Source: Neobacillus terrae (GTDB lineage Bacteria > Bacillota > Bacilli > Bacillales > Cytobacillaceae). From it: a DNA stretch of 64,000 bases. Position numbers and translations under genes: made by a program. Positions within the stretch are counted from its first letter, which is position 1; every line of letters begins with the position of its first letter. The notes beneath the pieces are model-generated. The model was not told the DNA's origin. It searched no databases and saw only the letters and a program-made list of their open reading frames with translations. The stretch spans positions 1 to 64,000 of the forward strand of contig NZ_JAAOEO010000002.1 of the NCBI RefSeq assembly GCF_011393025.1, read 5' to 3'. Below, one piece after another: positions 37,829-46,979 of this stretch.

Positions 37829-38013
37829 ATGTGTTAAATAGTCTCTGAGATCCAAACCTGTTTTTGAAGCCTCTTAGTTAACAGCTGCCTGCTCCGGAAA
37901 TGATGGGGGTACCCATAAATGTACTCGGCAATTCTTCTTCAGGTCATTAAAAATAAAAGGTTAATTGGAAGTTTCCGGTGAATACCTTAGAAAAGAAAAG
38001 GAGGGAAAGTGTC

Positions 38014-38403
38014 ATGAATATTAAGAGTCTGGATCATTTTGTTTTAACTGTAAAGGATGTTGAAAAAACCTGTACCTTTTATTCCTCCATTATGGGAATG
38101 GAAATTATTACATTCGGTGATAACCGAAAGGCTCTTAAATTTGGAAATCAAAAGATTAATCTTCATCTCTGGGGAAATGAATTTGAACCGAAGGCAAATA
38201 AGCCGACTCCAGGTTCTGCTGATTTATGTTTCATTTGTGGAACTCCCATTGATCAGATTTTAAAAGAAATAAAAGACCAGAAGATTATAATTGAAGAAGG
38301 ACCGAATGAACGAACTGGAGCTCTGGGGAAAATAACTTCTATATATTTTAGAGATCCAGATTTAAATCTTATAGAAGTCTCCAACTACATTAAAGAAAAA
38401 TGA
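38014..38403 (+). CDS. VOC family protein
   Basis: 129 residues, glyoxalase/dioxygenase fold: SLDHFVLTVKDVEKTCTFYS at the N-terminus (His ligand), NLHLWGNEFEPKA in the middle, and YFRDPDLNLIEVSNY at the C-terminus (Glu ligand). ATG 38014, after AGGAGGG, is preferred over the open frame from 37978. Role unknown; relatives are annotated as virulence-associated or resistance proteins. Confidence 0.82.
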   Translation: MNIKSLDHFVLTVKDVEKTCTFYSSIMGMEIITFGDNRKALKFGNQKINLHLWGNEFEPKANKPTPGSADLCFICGTPIDQILKEIKDQKIIIEEGPNERTGALGKITSIYFRDPDLNLIEVSNYIKEK

Positions 38404-38428
38404 AATTCCGATCTGACGGAATTTTTCC
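38403..38428 (+). terminator. Terminator after the VOC gene
   Basis: AATTCCG, loop ATCTGA, CGGAATTTTT. Its T-run merges with the first TTTTTCCGG repeat downstream. Confidence 0.7.
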
Positions 38429-38469
38429 GGAAAACCGGACTGATTAGTTGGTTTTTCCGGAAAACCGGA
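38422..38469 (+). promoter_or_regulatory. Direct-repeat upstream activating sites for the sigma-54 activator
   Basis: TTTTTCCGGAAAACCGGA occurs twice without change, at 38422-38439 and 38452-38469. Each copy contains the perfect dyad TTTTCCGGAAAA. The copies are 30 bp apart (about three helical turns) and 80-125 bp upstream of the -24/-12 promoter, which is where enhancer-binding proteins dock. The activator encoded at 41093 is the natural candidate. Confidence 0.6.
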
Positions 38470-38545
38470 TTTTATGTCTGGAAAGAGAATTTTAATTAAA
38501 GGGAAATATATTCATTTTTTTGACAATTAAAAGATACAAAATTTT

Positions 38546-38561
38546 TGGCACGAATCTTGCA
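38546..38561 (+). promoter_or_regulatory. Sigma-54 (SigL) -24/-12 promoter
   Basis: TGGCAC-N5-TTGCA, a perfect match to the sigma-54 consensus, with GG (38547) and GC (38559) at the required spacing. About 100 bp before the permease gene. A sigma-54 activator gene lies 2.5 kb downstream in the same cluster. Confidence 0.9.
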
Positions 38562-38659
38562 AATAAACTAGTGTAAGCAGTAAGAAAGGAGGAAGGCTTG
38601 AGAGATTTGTAAACGCTTACTATCCTGTTAGAGTTAAAGAACGATTAAGGGGGATTTAA

Positions 38660-40099
38660 ATGGATTTAATTGTAATTTTATTGGCATTAGGACTATTAAT
38701 GTTTGTGGCGTATCGCGGGTTTTCTGTTATTTTGTTTGCTCCACTATGCGCACTTTTTGCTGTTTTATTAACACAGCCAGGTTACGTTCTGCCATTCTTT
38801 TCTGGTGTATTCATGGTTAAGATGGTCGGCTTTATTCAATCTTATTTTCCTGTATTTTTATTAGGTGCAATCTTTGGTAAGGTAGTTGAGATGTCAGGAC
38901 TTGCGGAATCAATTGCTAAAACAATCGTAAAAGCAATTGGTGCAAAGAGAGCCGTTTTGGCTATCGTTCTTTTGGGAGCCATCTTGACTTATAGTGGCGT
39001 AAGTTTATTCGTTGTTGTATTTGCTGTTTATCCTTTCGCTGCACACTTGTTTAGAGAAGCAAATATCCCAAAACGACTTATTCCAGGAACTATTGCATTA
39101 GGTGCCTTTACCTTTACAATGGATGCATTGCCGGGCACTCCGCAAATTCAAAACGTAATACCGATTGCTTTCTTTAAAACGGATATATATGCAGCTCCTG
39201 TATTGGGTATTTTAGGAGGAGCTTTTGTCTTTTTAATTGGTTATTTATATTTGGAATCAAGACGCAAGAAGGCAGAAAAAGCTGGAGAAGGCTATTTTGG
39301 TTTTGGAACTGAAACTGCGGCGGCTGCAGACGGCCAGGCAGCTTTGCAGAAAGGGGAGTCTGTTCCTGACTTTTCGACCCAGCAATCACTTGGCAAACAA
39401 ATCATGGCCTTTGTTCCACTAATACTAGTAGGTGTTATGAATAAAGTATTTGTAACCTATATTCCAAAATGGTACCCTAATGGCTTTGATTTCTCAGCAA
39501 TCGGATTAAAAACCTATGCTGTTGATGTACCAGCAGTTGCTGCAATCTGGGCAGTAGAGTTGGCGTTAGTAGTAGGTATTTTTGCTACTATGGCATATGA
39601 TTGGAAACGGGTAAAAGCTAATTTCAAAGAAGGTCTTAATTTAAGTATCGGAGGCGCACTCCTTGCAACTATGAACACAGGATCAGAATATGGTTTTGGA
39701 GGAGTTATTGCCTCACTTCCTGGTTTTAAAACGGTTAGTGATGGAATTTCCGGAACTTTTTCTGACCCGTTAGTGAATGGTGCTGTTACTACAACTACTT
39801 TGGCAGGTATTACAGGCTCTGCTTCAGGCGGTATGGGTATTGCATTAAGCGCAATGTCTGAAAAATATAATCAGGCAATCCAAGCAGCCAATATTCCTCC
39901 AGAGGTTATGCACCGGGTTATCTCTATGGCATCAGGTGGTATGGACTCACTTCCGCACAATGGTGCTGTTATCACGTTACTTGCGGTAACTGGTCTGACA
40001 CACAGACAATCTTATAAAGATATTTTTGCCATAACGGTTATTAAAACAGTTTCTGTTTTCTTCATTATCGCTCTGTATTCATTGTTTGGAATTGTGTAA
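38660..40099 (+). CDS. GntP-family permease, likely for 3-hydroxybutyrate (YxjC-like)
   Basis: 479 residues, about 12 membrane segments. It differs from GntP by its N-terminal QSYFPVFLLGAIFGKVVEMS and by MDALPGTPQIQNVIPIAFF, and resembles the YxjC type. A central hydrophilic loop lies at about residues 200-245. RBS AAGGGGG. In B. subtilis yxjC is grouped with scoA, scoB and a 3-hydroxybutyrate dehydrogenase. Here the dehydrogenase follows directly (80 bp) but scoAB are absent. The substrate is inferred from that neighbour and not shown. Transcribed from the sigma-54 promoter at 38546. Confidence 0.82.
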   Translation: MDLIVILLALGLLMFVAYRGFSVILFAPLCALFAVLLTQPGYVLPFFSGVFMVKMVGFIQSYFPVFLLGAIFGKVVEMSGLAESIAKTIVKAIGAKRAVLAIVLLGAILTYSGVSLFVVVFAVYPFAAHLFREANIPKRLIPGTIALGAFTFTMDALPGTPQIQNVIPIAFFKTDIYAAPVLGILGGAFVFLIGYLYLESRRKKAEKAGEGYFGFGTETAAAADGQAALQKGESVPDFSTQQSLGKQIMAFVPLILVGVMNKVFVTYIPKWYPNGFDFSAIGLKTYAVDVPAVAAIWAVELALVVGIFATMAYDWKRVKANFKEGLNLSIGGALLATMNTGSEYGFGGVIASLPGFKTVSDGISGTFSDPLVNGAVTTTTLAGITGSASGGMGIALSAMSEKYNQAIQAANIPPEVMHRVISMASGGMDSLPHNGAVITLLAVTGLTHRQSYKDIFAITVIKTVSVFFIIALYSLFGIV

Positions 40100-40178
40100 C
40101 CACAGACTAACAGTGAGGTTACAATCACTGGCAGTCGGTTAGCAAATCTAAATATTGATTAAGAGAGGAAGAAGAAGA

Positions 40179-40964
40179 ATGGGGAATTTGCTAGAAGGAA
40201 AAGTAGCTTTTATTACCGGTTCCGGAAGTGGAATTGGCCTTGAAGTAGCTAAGTCATTTGCAAATGAAGGCGCAAAGGTGGTTATTTCTGATTTAAATAA
40301 AGAAAGCAGTGACAAAGCAGCAGAGGAATTAAAAGAGCAGGGATATGATGCTCTTTCTGCTCCTTGTGATGTAACGGACGAAGCGGAGTTTAATGCGAGT
40401 CTGGAACATGCTCATCAAACATATGGAAGATTGGATATTTTGATCAATAATGCAGGACTTCAGTATGTGTCACCAATTGAGGATTTCCCGACTGAAAAAT
40501 TTAAATTATTGATTAATGTCATGCTTACTGCTCCTTTCATTGGAATAAAAACTGTTTTTCCCATCATGAAGAAGCAGGGGTATGGAAGAATTATAAACAT
40601 GGCATCCATTAACGGCCTTATTGGATTTGCCGGAAAATCTGCTTACAATAGTGCCAAACACGGTGTTATTGGTTTGACTAAAGTTGCCGCTCTTGAAGGA
40701 GCAGAGCATGGGGTAACGGTAAACGCCCTTTGCCCAGGTTATGTGGATACACCGCTCGTAAGGAACCAAATGAAAGACCTTGCGGCAACTAGGAATGTAG
40801 CCCTTGAAAGTGTTTTAGAGGAAGTCCTTTATCCGCTGATTCCACAAAAGAGGCTCTTATCTGTTAATGAAATTGCTGATTATGCTGTTTTTCTATCCAG
40901 TGATAAAGCCCGCGGAGTAACCGGTCAGGCTGTTGTTTTAGACGGAGGATACACGGTCCAGTAA
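40179..40964 (+). CDS. 3-hydroxybutyrate dehydrogenase (SDR family)
   Basis: 261 residues. Short-chain dehydrogenase: NAD-binding FITGSGSGIGLEVAKSF, NNAG motif in LINNAGLQYV, catalytic SINGL...YNSAKH with Ser, Tyr and Lys (NMASINGLIGFAGKSAYNSA). The C-terminal VLDGGYTVQ and the D-3-hydroxybutyrate-type segment LCPGYVDTPLVRNQ fit the HBDH subgroup, which oxidises (R)-3-hydroxybutyrate to acetoacetate. ATG 40179 follows GAGGAAG; the open frame from 40155 is probably not used. Followed by a terminator and then the activator gene. Confidence 0.85.
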   Translation: MGNLLEGKVAFITGSGSGIGLEVAKSFANEGAKVVISDLNKESSDKAAEELKEQGYDALSAPCDVTDEAEFNASLEHAHQTYGRLDILINNAGLQYVSPIEDFPTEKFKLLINVMLTAPFIGIKTVFPIMKKQGYGRIINMASINGLIGFAGKSAYNSAKHGVIGLTKVAALEGAEHGVTVNALCPGYVDTPLVRNQMKDLAATRNVALESVLEEVLYPLIPQKRLLSVNEIADYAVFLSSDKARGVTGQAVVLDGGYTVQ

Positions 40965-40973
40965 CCTAATAAA

Positions 40974-41010
40974 CGAAAGGATCCCGATTAATGGGGTCCT
41001 TTTATTTTTC
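40974..41010 (+). terminator. Terminator after the dehydrogenase
   Basis: AAAGGATCCC, loop GATTAAT, GGGGTCCTTT, then TATTTTTC. Confidence 0.82.
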
Positions 41011-41092
41011 GAAGATTGAAAATTTTATCGGATTATCCCATAGACCTCTGATATAATGGTAATAATTTGAACGAGTAAAGGGGATATTTGCT

Positions 41093-42505
41093 ATGAAATT
41101 AGGTATCGACCATATCCCATATGAATGGATAGAACAAATTATTAGTCTCTCAGCTGAAAGAATTGTGGTTGTTGACCGTGATGGAGTTATCCGTTACATC
41201 AGCGATTCCTATTGTGATTTCCTTGGTACAACTGTTGAATATGCAACAGGGCGTTATGTGGGGGAAATTATTGAAAACACTAGGATGCATATCGTTGCGC
41301 GCACTGGACAGGCAGAATTAGCTTCAGTTCAGCCGATTAATGGAAGCGAAATGATTGCAAACCGATACCCTTTGATTGTTGACGGAGAGCTTGTCGGTGC
41401 TTTCGGGACTGTTATGTTTCGTACTCCAGATGAATGGCGGGATTATAACAGGAAAATTCAGCCTCTTATCCAGGAGCTTAAATTTTATAAGACCAAATTC
41501 GAGAATGAGCTGAAAAGTAAGTATAGTTTCGATGATATTATCGGAAATAGCCCATCCTTTATGGCTGTAAAGCAGTTTGCCGAGAGAATTTCTGTAAGCC
41601 AGTCAGGTGTTTTGCTATTAGGAGAATCTGGAACTGGAAAGGAACTCTTTGCACATGCTATCCACAATAACAGTACACGGGCTGCATTTCCTTTTGTGCC
41701 GATCAATTGTGCGTCGATTCCCGATCATTTATTGGAATCGGAATTATTTGGCTATGAAGAAGGTGCATTTACAGGAGCTAAGAGGGGCGGAAAAAAAGGA
41801 CAATTACAGGTGGCTAACTATGGAACTATTTTTCTTGATGAAATCGGTGATATGCCGCTGGCCATGCAGAGCAAGCTTTTAAGAGTCCTGCAGGAGAAGG
41901 AAATTCAGAGAATTGGCAGTCAAAAAACAATACCCATTGATGTGCGGGTTATTGCAGCGACACACCGGGATTTAGAGAAAATGGTACTGGTGGGAGAGTT
42001 TCGCTCTGATTTATATTACCGGTTAAATGTTATAAAAATCGAGATTCCTTCCCTAAGGAGAAGAACAGAAGATATTGTTCCTATAGCTCTTAATCTTTTA
42101 AAAAAGCTTGAGAAAAAATTCAACCGCCAGGGAATCGAGCTTTCAAAAAAAGCCTCAGAAAGGCTTAAGCTTCATTCCTGGCCCGGTAATATACGTGAAT
42201 TAGAAAACGTTCTTGAACGCGCGTTAAATGTCCTGGATGGAAAGATGATTGATCTTTTTCACCTGCCACTCTACCTTAGGGATATAGAGCCTGTAATGCA
42301 GGAAACAAGAATCCATATTGACTCAATCTGCCAGGAAAAAAGGGAAGAACTAAAATCTTTAAAAGAAGAAATTGCACTTGCTGAAAAGAATACCATACTG
42401 AGGGCAATTAATGCTTCCGGCGGAAATAAGGTGGAAGCTGCAAGACTTTTACAAATTAGTAAAACTACTCTCTATGATAAATGCAAATTGCATAATATTA
42501 AATAA
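41093..42505 (+). CDS. Sigma-54-dependent activator (PAS-AAA+-HTH)
   Basis: 470 residues. PAS domain at about 12-120 (RIVVVDRDGVIRYISDSYCD), then the AAA+ domain: IIGNSPSFM, Walker A GESGTGKELF (about 177-186), the sigma-54 contact loop GAFTGA (about 223-229), Walker B TIFLDEIGDMP (about 243-253), and a Fis-type HTH (NKVEAARLLQISKTTLYDKC) at the C-terminus. There is no receiver domain, so it responds to a ligand, perhaps through the PAS domain. TATAAT at 41052-41057 supports its own sigma-A promoter. It is the obvious activator of the sigma-54 unit at 38.5-41 kb. Confidence 0.93.
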   Translation: MKLGIDHIPYEWIEQIISLSAERIVVVDRDGVIRYISDSYCDFLGTTVEYATGRYVGEIIENTRMHIVARTGQAELASVQPINGSEMIANRYPLIVDGELVGAFGTVMFRTPDEWRDYNRKIQPLIQELKFYKTKFENELKSKYSFDDIIGNSPSFMAVKQFAERISVSQSGVLLLGESGTGKELFAHAIHNNSTRAAFPFVPINCASIPDHLLESELFGYEEGAFTGAKRGGKKGQLQVANYGTIFLDEIGDMPLAMQSKLLRVLQEKEIQRIGSQKTIPIDVRVIAATHRDLEKMVLVGEFRSDLYYRLNVIKIEIPSLRRRTEDIVPIALNLLKKLEKKFNRQGIELSKKASERLKLHSWPGNIRELENVLERALNVLDGKMIDLFHLPLYLRDIEPVMQETRIHIDSICQEKREELKSLKEEIALAEKNTILRAINASGGNKVEAARLLQISKTTLYDKCKLHNIK

Positions 42506-42514
42506 ATCAGCTGA

Positions 42515-42541
42515 AAACCTTCCTCTCGGGAGGTTTTTTTA
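42515..42541 (+). terminator. Terminator after the activator gene
   Basis: AAAACCTTCC, loop TCTC, GGGAGGTTTTTTT (one G-T pair). Confidence 0.85.
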
Positions 42542-42628
42542 TTTTAGGTCAATCGGCGGGATAAAATCCGGAAGGGATTGGAAAGATAGGAGAGATAATG
42601 AAAATCCACTTAAAAAATAGGTGTTTCT

Positions 42629-42874
42629 ATGATTACCTTATCATACTTTCTTACCTTTTCCTCTTTATGGGTCCTGACTGCTTTATTTGATTCTGCCCTA
42701 TACCATTACTCTATTTGGGAGGGGCTGAAATATCTTCTTTTCAACGAGATTAGCATGGATATGGTTTATCTTATAAGCGGACTGCTTATTGGTCTCGCCT
42801 TTTGTATTGTGACGGATATCAGACTCTATCGGAATAAGAAAAAGGGTAATCAGGCAAAGGGGAATAAAAATTAA
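42629..42874 (+). CDS. Small two-TM protein, GerA-receptor D-subunit-like
   Basis: 81 residues: TM1 about 5-25 (TLSYFLTFSSLWVLTALFDS), TM2 about 44-63 (DMVYLISGLLIGLAFCIV), then a basic tail (RNKKKGNQAKGNKN). It is the first gene of the ger operon and its stop overlaps the start of the B-subunit gene by one base. Small two-membrane-span D proteins are known in some Bacillus receptor operons and tune germination. The assignment rests on size, topology and position, since the family is poorly conserved. The RBS (ATAGGTG) is weak. Confidence 0.7.
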   Translation: MITLSYFLTFSSLWVLTALFDSALYHYSIWEGLKYLLFNEISMDMVYLISGLLIGLAFCIVTDIRLYRNKKKGNQAKGNKN

Positions 42875-44025
42875 TGCTTAAAGAAAATATTTCACTTACA
42901 CAACTCGAAGCTTTGCTGCTTAATTTTCTTCTCGGGAGTGCAATCGTAATAGGGATTGGAACAGATGCAAAAAATGACGCGTGGATCGCTATTTTAATTG
43001 CAACTTTAATTGGTGGCGGCACTATCCTGTTTTATTGGTTTTTAATGAACCGTCTCCCGGGGAAAACACTTTATGAGCTGTTGGAGTTCTGTTTTGGAAG
43101 GAAGTTCGCAATTCTTCTTTCCCATGGATATATTGTTTACTTTTTGTACAATTCCGGCAGGGTTATAAGAGATTTTGGTGAATTAATGGCATCAGCCCTC
43201 ATGCCTAATACCCCGATTGAAATCATTTCACTGACCATTTGCTTTGTTATTGGATATATTTTGTACCTTGGGTTGGAGGTTTTAGCCCGAACCTCGGAAA
43301 TTTTCACCCCTTATTTATTTGGTTTTATATTTTTGTTAACCATTTTTCTGTTGGTAAGTGGGCAGATTGAAATGACAAGATTGCTTCCGGTTCTGGGAGA
43401 AGGATTTAAGCCTATTTTAAAATCTTTGTTCCCTGGTCTGCTGACATTTCCTTTTGGGGAGTTAATTGTTTTTACAGTTATCTTTTTAAATGTAACTGAT
43501 ACTAAAAAAGGACAAAAGGCATCGTTAATAGGAGTCGGGGTGGCATCGTTTCTCCTGATTTTTTCTTCAATATTAATGATTGTAACGCTTGGCGTGGATG
43601 GAATTCTTCGTTCTAATTTCCCTTTGCTAAGTACAGCAAGGGAGGTAGCCATCGGCAACTTTATAGAAAGAATTGATGCTATTGTTGTTTTTATTATGAT
43701 GCTTGGGATTCTAGTAAAGGGCTCAGTTTTTTTATATGGGGCCTTAAAAGGATTGGAATATATATATAAGAAACCATTCCGCTACTTTTCCATTCCCTTT
43801 GCGATGCTCGTGGCATTTTATTCCGTATTAATATCTGTAAACTTTGCTGACCATCTTCAGGAAGGTTTAAAATTGGTCCCTTACTTTCTTCATTTACCAT
43901 TCCAATTCGGAATCCCTGCTGTAATGCTGGTTATCCTTTTATGGAAGCAAAGGAAAGGTAAAAAAAATAAAACGGGGTGGAATTATGGCTCCAATCAGAA
44001 GGCTAAGAAAAACCCGGGCACTTAA
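42874..44025 (+). CDS. Spore germination receptor B subunit (GerAB/GerKB family)
   Basis: 383 residues, about ten membrane segments, APC-superfamily endospore germination permease. LTQLEALLLNFLLGSAIVIG at the N-terminus, GKTLYELLEFCFGRKFA, and PFGELIVFTVIFLNV in the middle are typical. It binds the germinant and works with the A and C subunits in the spore inner membrane. The C-terminal tail (about the last 14 codons) overlaps the start of the A gene by 41 bp. Confidence 0.9.
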   Translation: MLKENISLTQLEALLLNFLLGSAIVIGIGTDAKNDAWIAILIATLIGGGTILFYWFLMNRLPGKTLYELLEFCFGRKFAILLSHGYIVYFLYNSGRVIRDFGELMASALMPNTPIEIISLTICFVIGYILYLGLEVLARTSEIFTPYLFGFIFLLTIFLLVSGQIEMTRLLPVLGEGFKPILKSLFPGLLTFPFGELIVFTVIFLNVTDTKKGQKASLIGVGVASFLLIFSSILMIVTLGVDGILRSNFPLLSTAREVAIGNFIERIDAIVVFIMMLGILVKGSVFLYGALKGLEYIYKKPFRYFSIPFAMLVAFYSVLISVNFADHLQEGLKLVPYFLHLPFQFGIPAVMLVILLWKQRKGKKNKTGWNYGSNQKAKKNPGT

Positions 44026-45562
44026 AAAAATAGGAGAAATAAAAGAAGGCAAGGAAATAGTGAAGCAGGAACCATCCAACAGCTTGCTAAGCTTGAAGAA
44101 GACCTTATCAGGTGCGTTTGGTAAATCTTCTGATTTTCGGGTGATTGAGGGATTTATCAATGGACGGGCTGGTATTCTTTTTTATCTGGAAAGCATGATT
44201 AATCCGAAACAAATGATTAAAACCACGAGCAAATTGTTTGCCAGTAAAAAGGATGCACAACCCTTTAACACATTGGATGAGTTTCGTTCTTTTTCCAGAG
44301 AGATATTTGGAGGGGTTAGATGCAAATCTCTTAAGGATGACGAGTCTGTCTCACAAGCTATTCTGAATGGAAGCCTCGTTATTGTCATAGAAGGGCTCAC
44401 AGAAATTGTTTCCTTCCATATGTTAAATACTGAAAAAAGAGCGTTAGCGGAACCTAGCACACAAACGGTAATAAGAGGGCCAAAAGACAGTTTTATTGAG
44501 GCTGTATCTACTAATATTAGCCTTATTAGAAGAAGAATTAAAAATCCAAAACTAACATTTGAAAAATTCACCATTGGTAAGGACACTCAAACCTCGGTTT
44601 TTATAGGCTACATGGACGGCATTGTAAATGAAAAAGTGTTAAAGGAATTAAAAGATAGATTAAATGGCATTGAAGTGAGTGCCATTTTTGATTCTGGAAA
44701 TATTGAAGAGCTTATTACAGATAAAACCTTTACGTTTTTTCCATTGGCTCTAAACACCGAACGGCCAGATAGTGCTGCAGCGAATATAATGGATGGCAAA
44801 GTAGCCATTCTGGTGGATGGAAGCCCTTTTGCCCTTATGGTTCCCGCTGTGTTTGTAAACTTCTTCGAGATTTCTGAGGATTTTTATCAGCCATTATATT
44901 TAGGCTCATTCCTAAGGTTTATTCGTTATCTTTCCTTTATGATTGCCCTTATCACTCCTTCTGTTTATGTTGGAGTATTAACTTATCATCAGGAATTGCT
45001 TCCAACCAGCTTTTTGCTGAGTATCATTGCCCAGCGCGAAGGAGTCCCTTTTCCAGCCGTAGTTGAGGTGCTTTTAATGGAAATAACCTTCGAAATTCTT
45101 CGGGAGGCAGGCATACGAATGCCCAAAGCAGTAGGGCAAATGGTGTCCATTGTAGGAGCGCTGGTAATTGGTCAGGCTGCTGCAGAAGCAGGGATCATTT
45201 CAAATATCATGATTATTATTATGGCGATTACCGCTATTGCAAATTTTGTTGCTCCGGTATACAGTTTTTCCTCTGCTTCAAGGCTAATTCGATTCCTGCT
45301 TATTATTTCTGCAGCAATACTTGGTCTGTATGGCGTTTTCCTGATGCTTATTTTAATGGTGGCCCATCTCTGCTCACTGCGGTCTTTTGGGATACCCTAC
45401 CTTTCTCCTTTGGCCCCTTTCATTTTGGAAGACCAGAAGGATGTCTTCATTCGCTTTCCATACTGGGCCATGAATAATAGACCAAAATACCTGGAATCGG
45501 AAAAAGCTATCAAGGCAAATCCAGTTGCAAGTCCTTCACCGCCTCCAATGAAGGGAGAATAG
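43985..45562 (+). CDS. Spore germination receptor A subunit (GerAA/GerKA family)
   Basis: 525 residues. A hydrophilic N-terminal part (about 1-290) with SSDFRVIEGFINGRAGILFY, followed by about five membrane segments containing SEDFYQPLYLGSFLRFIRYL, PFPAVVEVLLMEITFEILRE and GIRMPKAVGQMVSIVGALVI. The start ATG 43985, behind GGGGTGG, lies inside the end of the B gene. With B and C it forms a nutrient receptor. Confidence 0.92.
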   Translation: MAPIRRLRKTRALKKIGEIKEGKEIVKQEPSNSLLSLKKTLSGAFGKSSDFRVIEGFINGRAGILFYLESMINPKQMIKTTSKLFASKKDAQPFNTLDEFRSFSREIFGGVRCKSLKDDESVSQAILNGSLVIVIEGLTEIVSFHMLNTEKRALAEPSTQTVIRGPKDSFIEAVSTNISLIRRRIKNPKLTFEKFTIGKDTQTSVFIGYMDGIVNEKVLKELKDRLNGIEVSAIFDSGNIEELITDKTFTFFPLALNTERPDSAAANIMDGKVAILVDGSPFALMVPAVFVNFFEISEDFYQPLYLGSFLRFIRYLSFMIALITPSVYVGVLTYHQELLPTSFLLSIIAQREGVPFPAVVEVLLMEITFEILREAGIRMPKAVGQMVSIVGALVIGQAAAEAGIISNIMIIIMAITAIANFVAPVYSFSSASRLIRFLLIISAAILGLYGVFLMLILMVAHLCSLRSFGIPYLSPLAPFILEDQKDVFIRFPYWAMNNRPKYLESEKAIKANPVASPSPPPMKGE

Positions 45563-45566
45563 GATA

Positions 45567-46766
45567 ATGTATAACCGAAAATGTGGACTTGCGGCCGCTT
45601 TTCTTTCTGTTTTTCTATTAACAGGCTGTTGGGACCAGCGCGAACTTTCAACAATATCAGTAGTTACAGGAATGGCAGTAGACAAGGGGGAAAAGGGAAA
45701 ATATATTCTCACCATAGAAGCTGTTAATGCACAGGAACTGAATAACAGGACCGCTAGCGGGTTTGCCCCATCCACTGTCTACGGCTTGGAAGGAGACTCA
45801 CTGGAAGGCTTGGCTCAAAAAATGAATGTTGCTTTTTCCAGGAATTTAATTTATTCGCATATGAAAACACTCATCATTAGTGAGAAGGTTGCGAAAAAGG
45901 GAATGCTTGATTTTCTTGACTTTTTGGAAAGAGACAGAGAGATACGGGATGATTTTAATATCCTTATTGCCAGAGGAGTTAAGGCATCAGACATTTTAAG
46001 AGTTACTTACCAATTTCAAAAATCATCCCCCCTTAAGCTGCACGCCCAGCTTGATTCGATGGTAAAAAATTGGGGCGGTGACCCTGACGTTCGTTTAAAT
46101 GATATGATTGAAGCCCTGACTTCCACAGGACGTGAACCTGTAATGGCTGCTGTTACGATTAAGGGCAATCCCAAAAAAGGTAAGAGTATTGAGAATATGC
46201 AAAAGGTTACACCAGATGCCATTGTTACTCTTGATTCGATGGCCATTTTTAAAGCTCAAAAATTAAAAGGATTTTTAAATCTAAATGATACAAGAAATTA
46301 TATATGGATAGAGGATAAATTAAGGCGTACCTCCTTAACCGTTCCATGTAAAAAAAATCACTATTTTGATGCAAGGGTATATGATAACGGTACTAAAGTA
46401 GAGGGCTATCTGGATAATGGCAAAGCAAGGATTACTGTCAGAGTTAGGACTGAAGCGTATCTTAACGGGACCCAATGTGCTGCAGATTTGGTTAAGGTTG
46501 AAGTATATAAGAAATATGAAGACCTATTGGAAAAGACAATAAAAAAGAATTTGCTGAACACTATTACTAAGGTACAGAAACAGTATGGTCTTGATATTTT
46601 TGGATTTGGGGAAAAAGTAAGACAGCAGGACTATCAAGACTATAAAAAGGTAGAAAATAATTGGGAATACTATTTTAAAAATGCTGAAATTAATGTCAAT
46701 GTCACTGCGAGATTAAGAAGGTCAGGCATTCGCACAAAAAGCTATTTAACAAATATAAAAAAATAA
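45567..46766 (+). CDS. Spore germination receptor C subunit, lipoprotein (GerAC family)
   Basis: 399 residues. Lipobox LLTGC with Cys21, then GCWDQRELSTISVVTGMAVD, the universal GerAC opening. FSRNLIYSHMKTLIISEKVA and FLERDREIRDDFNILIARGV follow. The C-terminal third has long helices, as in the known C-subunit fold. Four bp after the A gene and ended by a very strong terminator. Confidence 0.93.
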   Translation: MYNRKCGLAAAFLSVFLLTGCWDQRELSTISVVTGMAVDKGEKGKYILTIEAVNAQELNNRTASGFAPSTVYGLEGDSLEGLAQKMNVAFSRNLIYSHMKTLIISEKVAKKGMLDFLDFLERDREIRDDFNILIARGVKASDILRVTYQFQKSSPLKLHAQLDSMVKNWGGDPDVRLNDMIEALTSTGREPVMAAVTIKGNPKKGKSIENMQKVTPDAIVTLDSMAIFKAQKLKGFLNLNDTRNYIWIEDKLRRTSLTVPCKKNHYFDARVYDNGTKVEGYLDNGKARITVRVRTEAYLNGTQCAADLVKVEVYKKYEDLLEKTIKKNLLNTITKVQKQYGLDIFGFGEKVRQQDYQDYKKVENNWEYYFKNAEINVNVTARLRRSGIRTKSYLTNIKK

Positions 46767-46793
46767 TAAATCCAAGAATTCCTTATTAACAGA

Positions 46794-46834
46794 AACTAAA
46801 AGAAAAAGGGCCTTATGCCCTTTTTCTTTTAGTT
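46794..46834. terminator. Strong bidirectional terminator after the ger operon
   Basis: An uninterrupted 18-bp stem, AACTAAAAGAAAAAGGGC with its exact complement, around the loop CTTAT, with T-rich arms in both directions. The stop codon of the small minus-strand gene (46829-46831) lies in the right arm. Confidence 0.93.
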
Positions 46835-46954
46835 ATTGCTACATTCTTCCTGGGGTTTTTTAGGGTCTCGTTCTGGCTCTATATCCTGATTTTGCTGGTT
46901 CTTTAAATTTTGTTCCACTGAATTATTTTGATTATCGTTTTGTTTTTGTTCCAT
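46829..46954 (-). CDS. Small Asn/Gln-rich hydrophilic protein
   Basis: 41 residues starting MEQKQNDNQNNSVEQNLK and ending QEECSNN. ATG 46954 is preceded by AAGGAGG at good spacing, so it is probably real although short; the longer open frame to 47050 lacks such a site. Very polar and probably unstructured; function unknown. Same strand as the following small gene. Confidence 0.55.
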   Translation of the reverse strand: MEQKQNDNQNNSVEQNLKNQQNQDIEPERDPKKPQEECSNN

Positions 46955-46979
46955 GATATCTGCCTCCTTGAAGTTGTAA

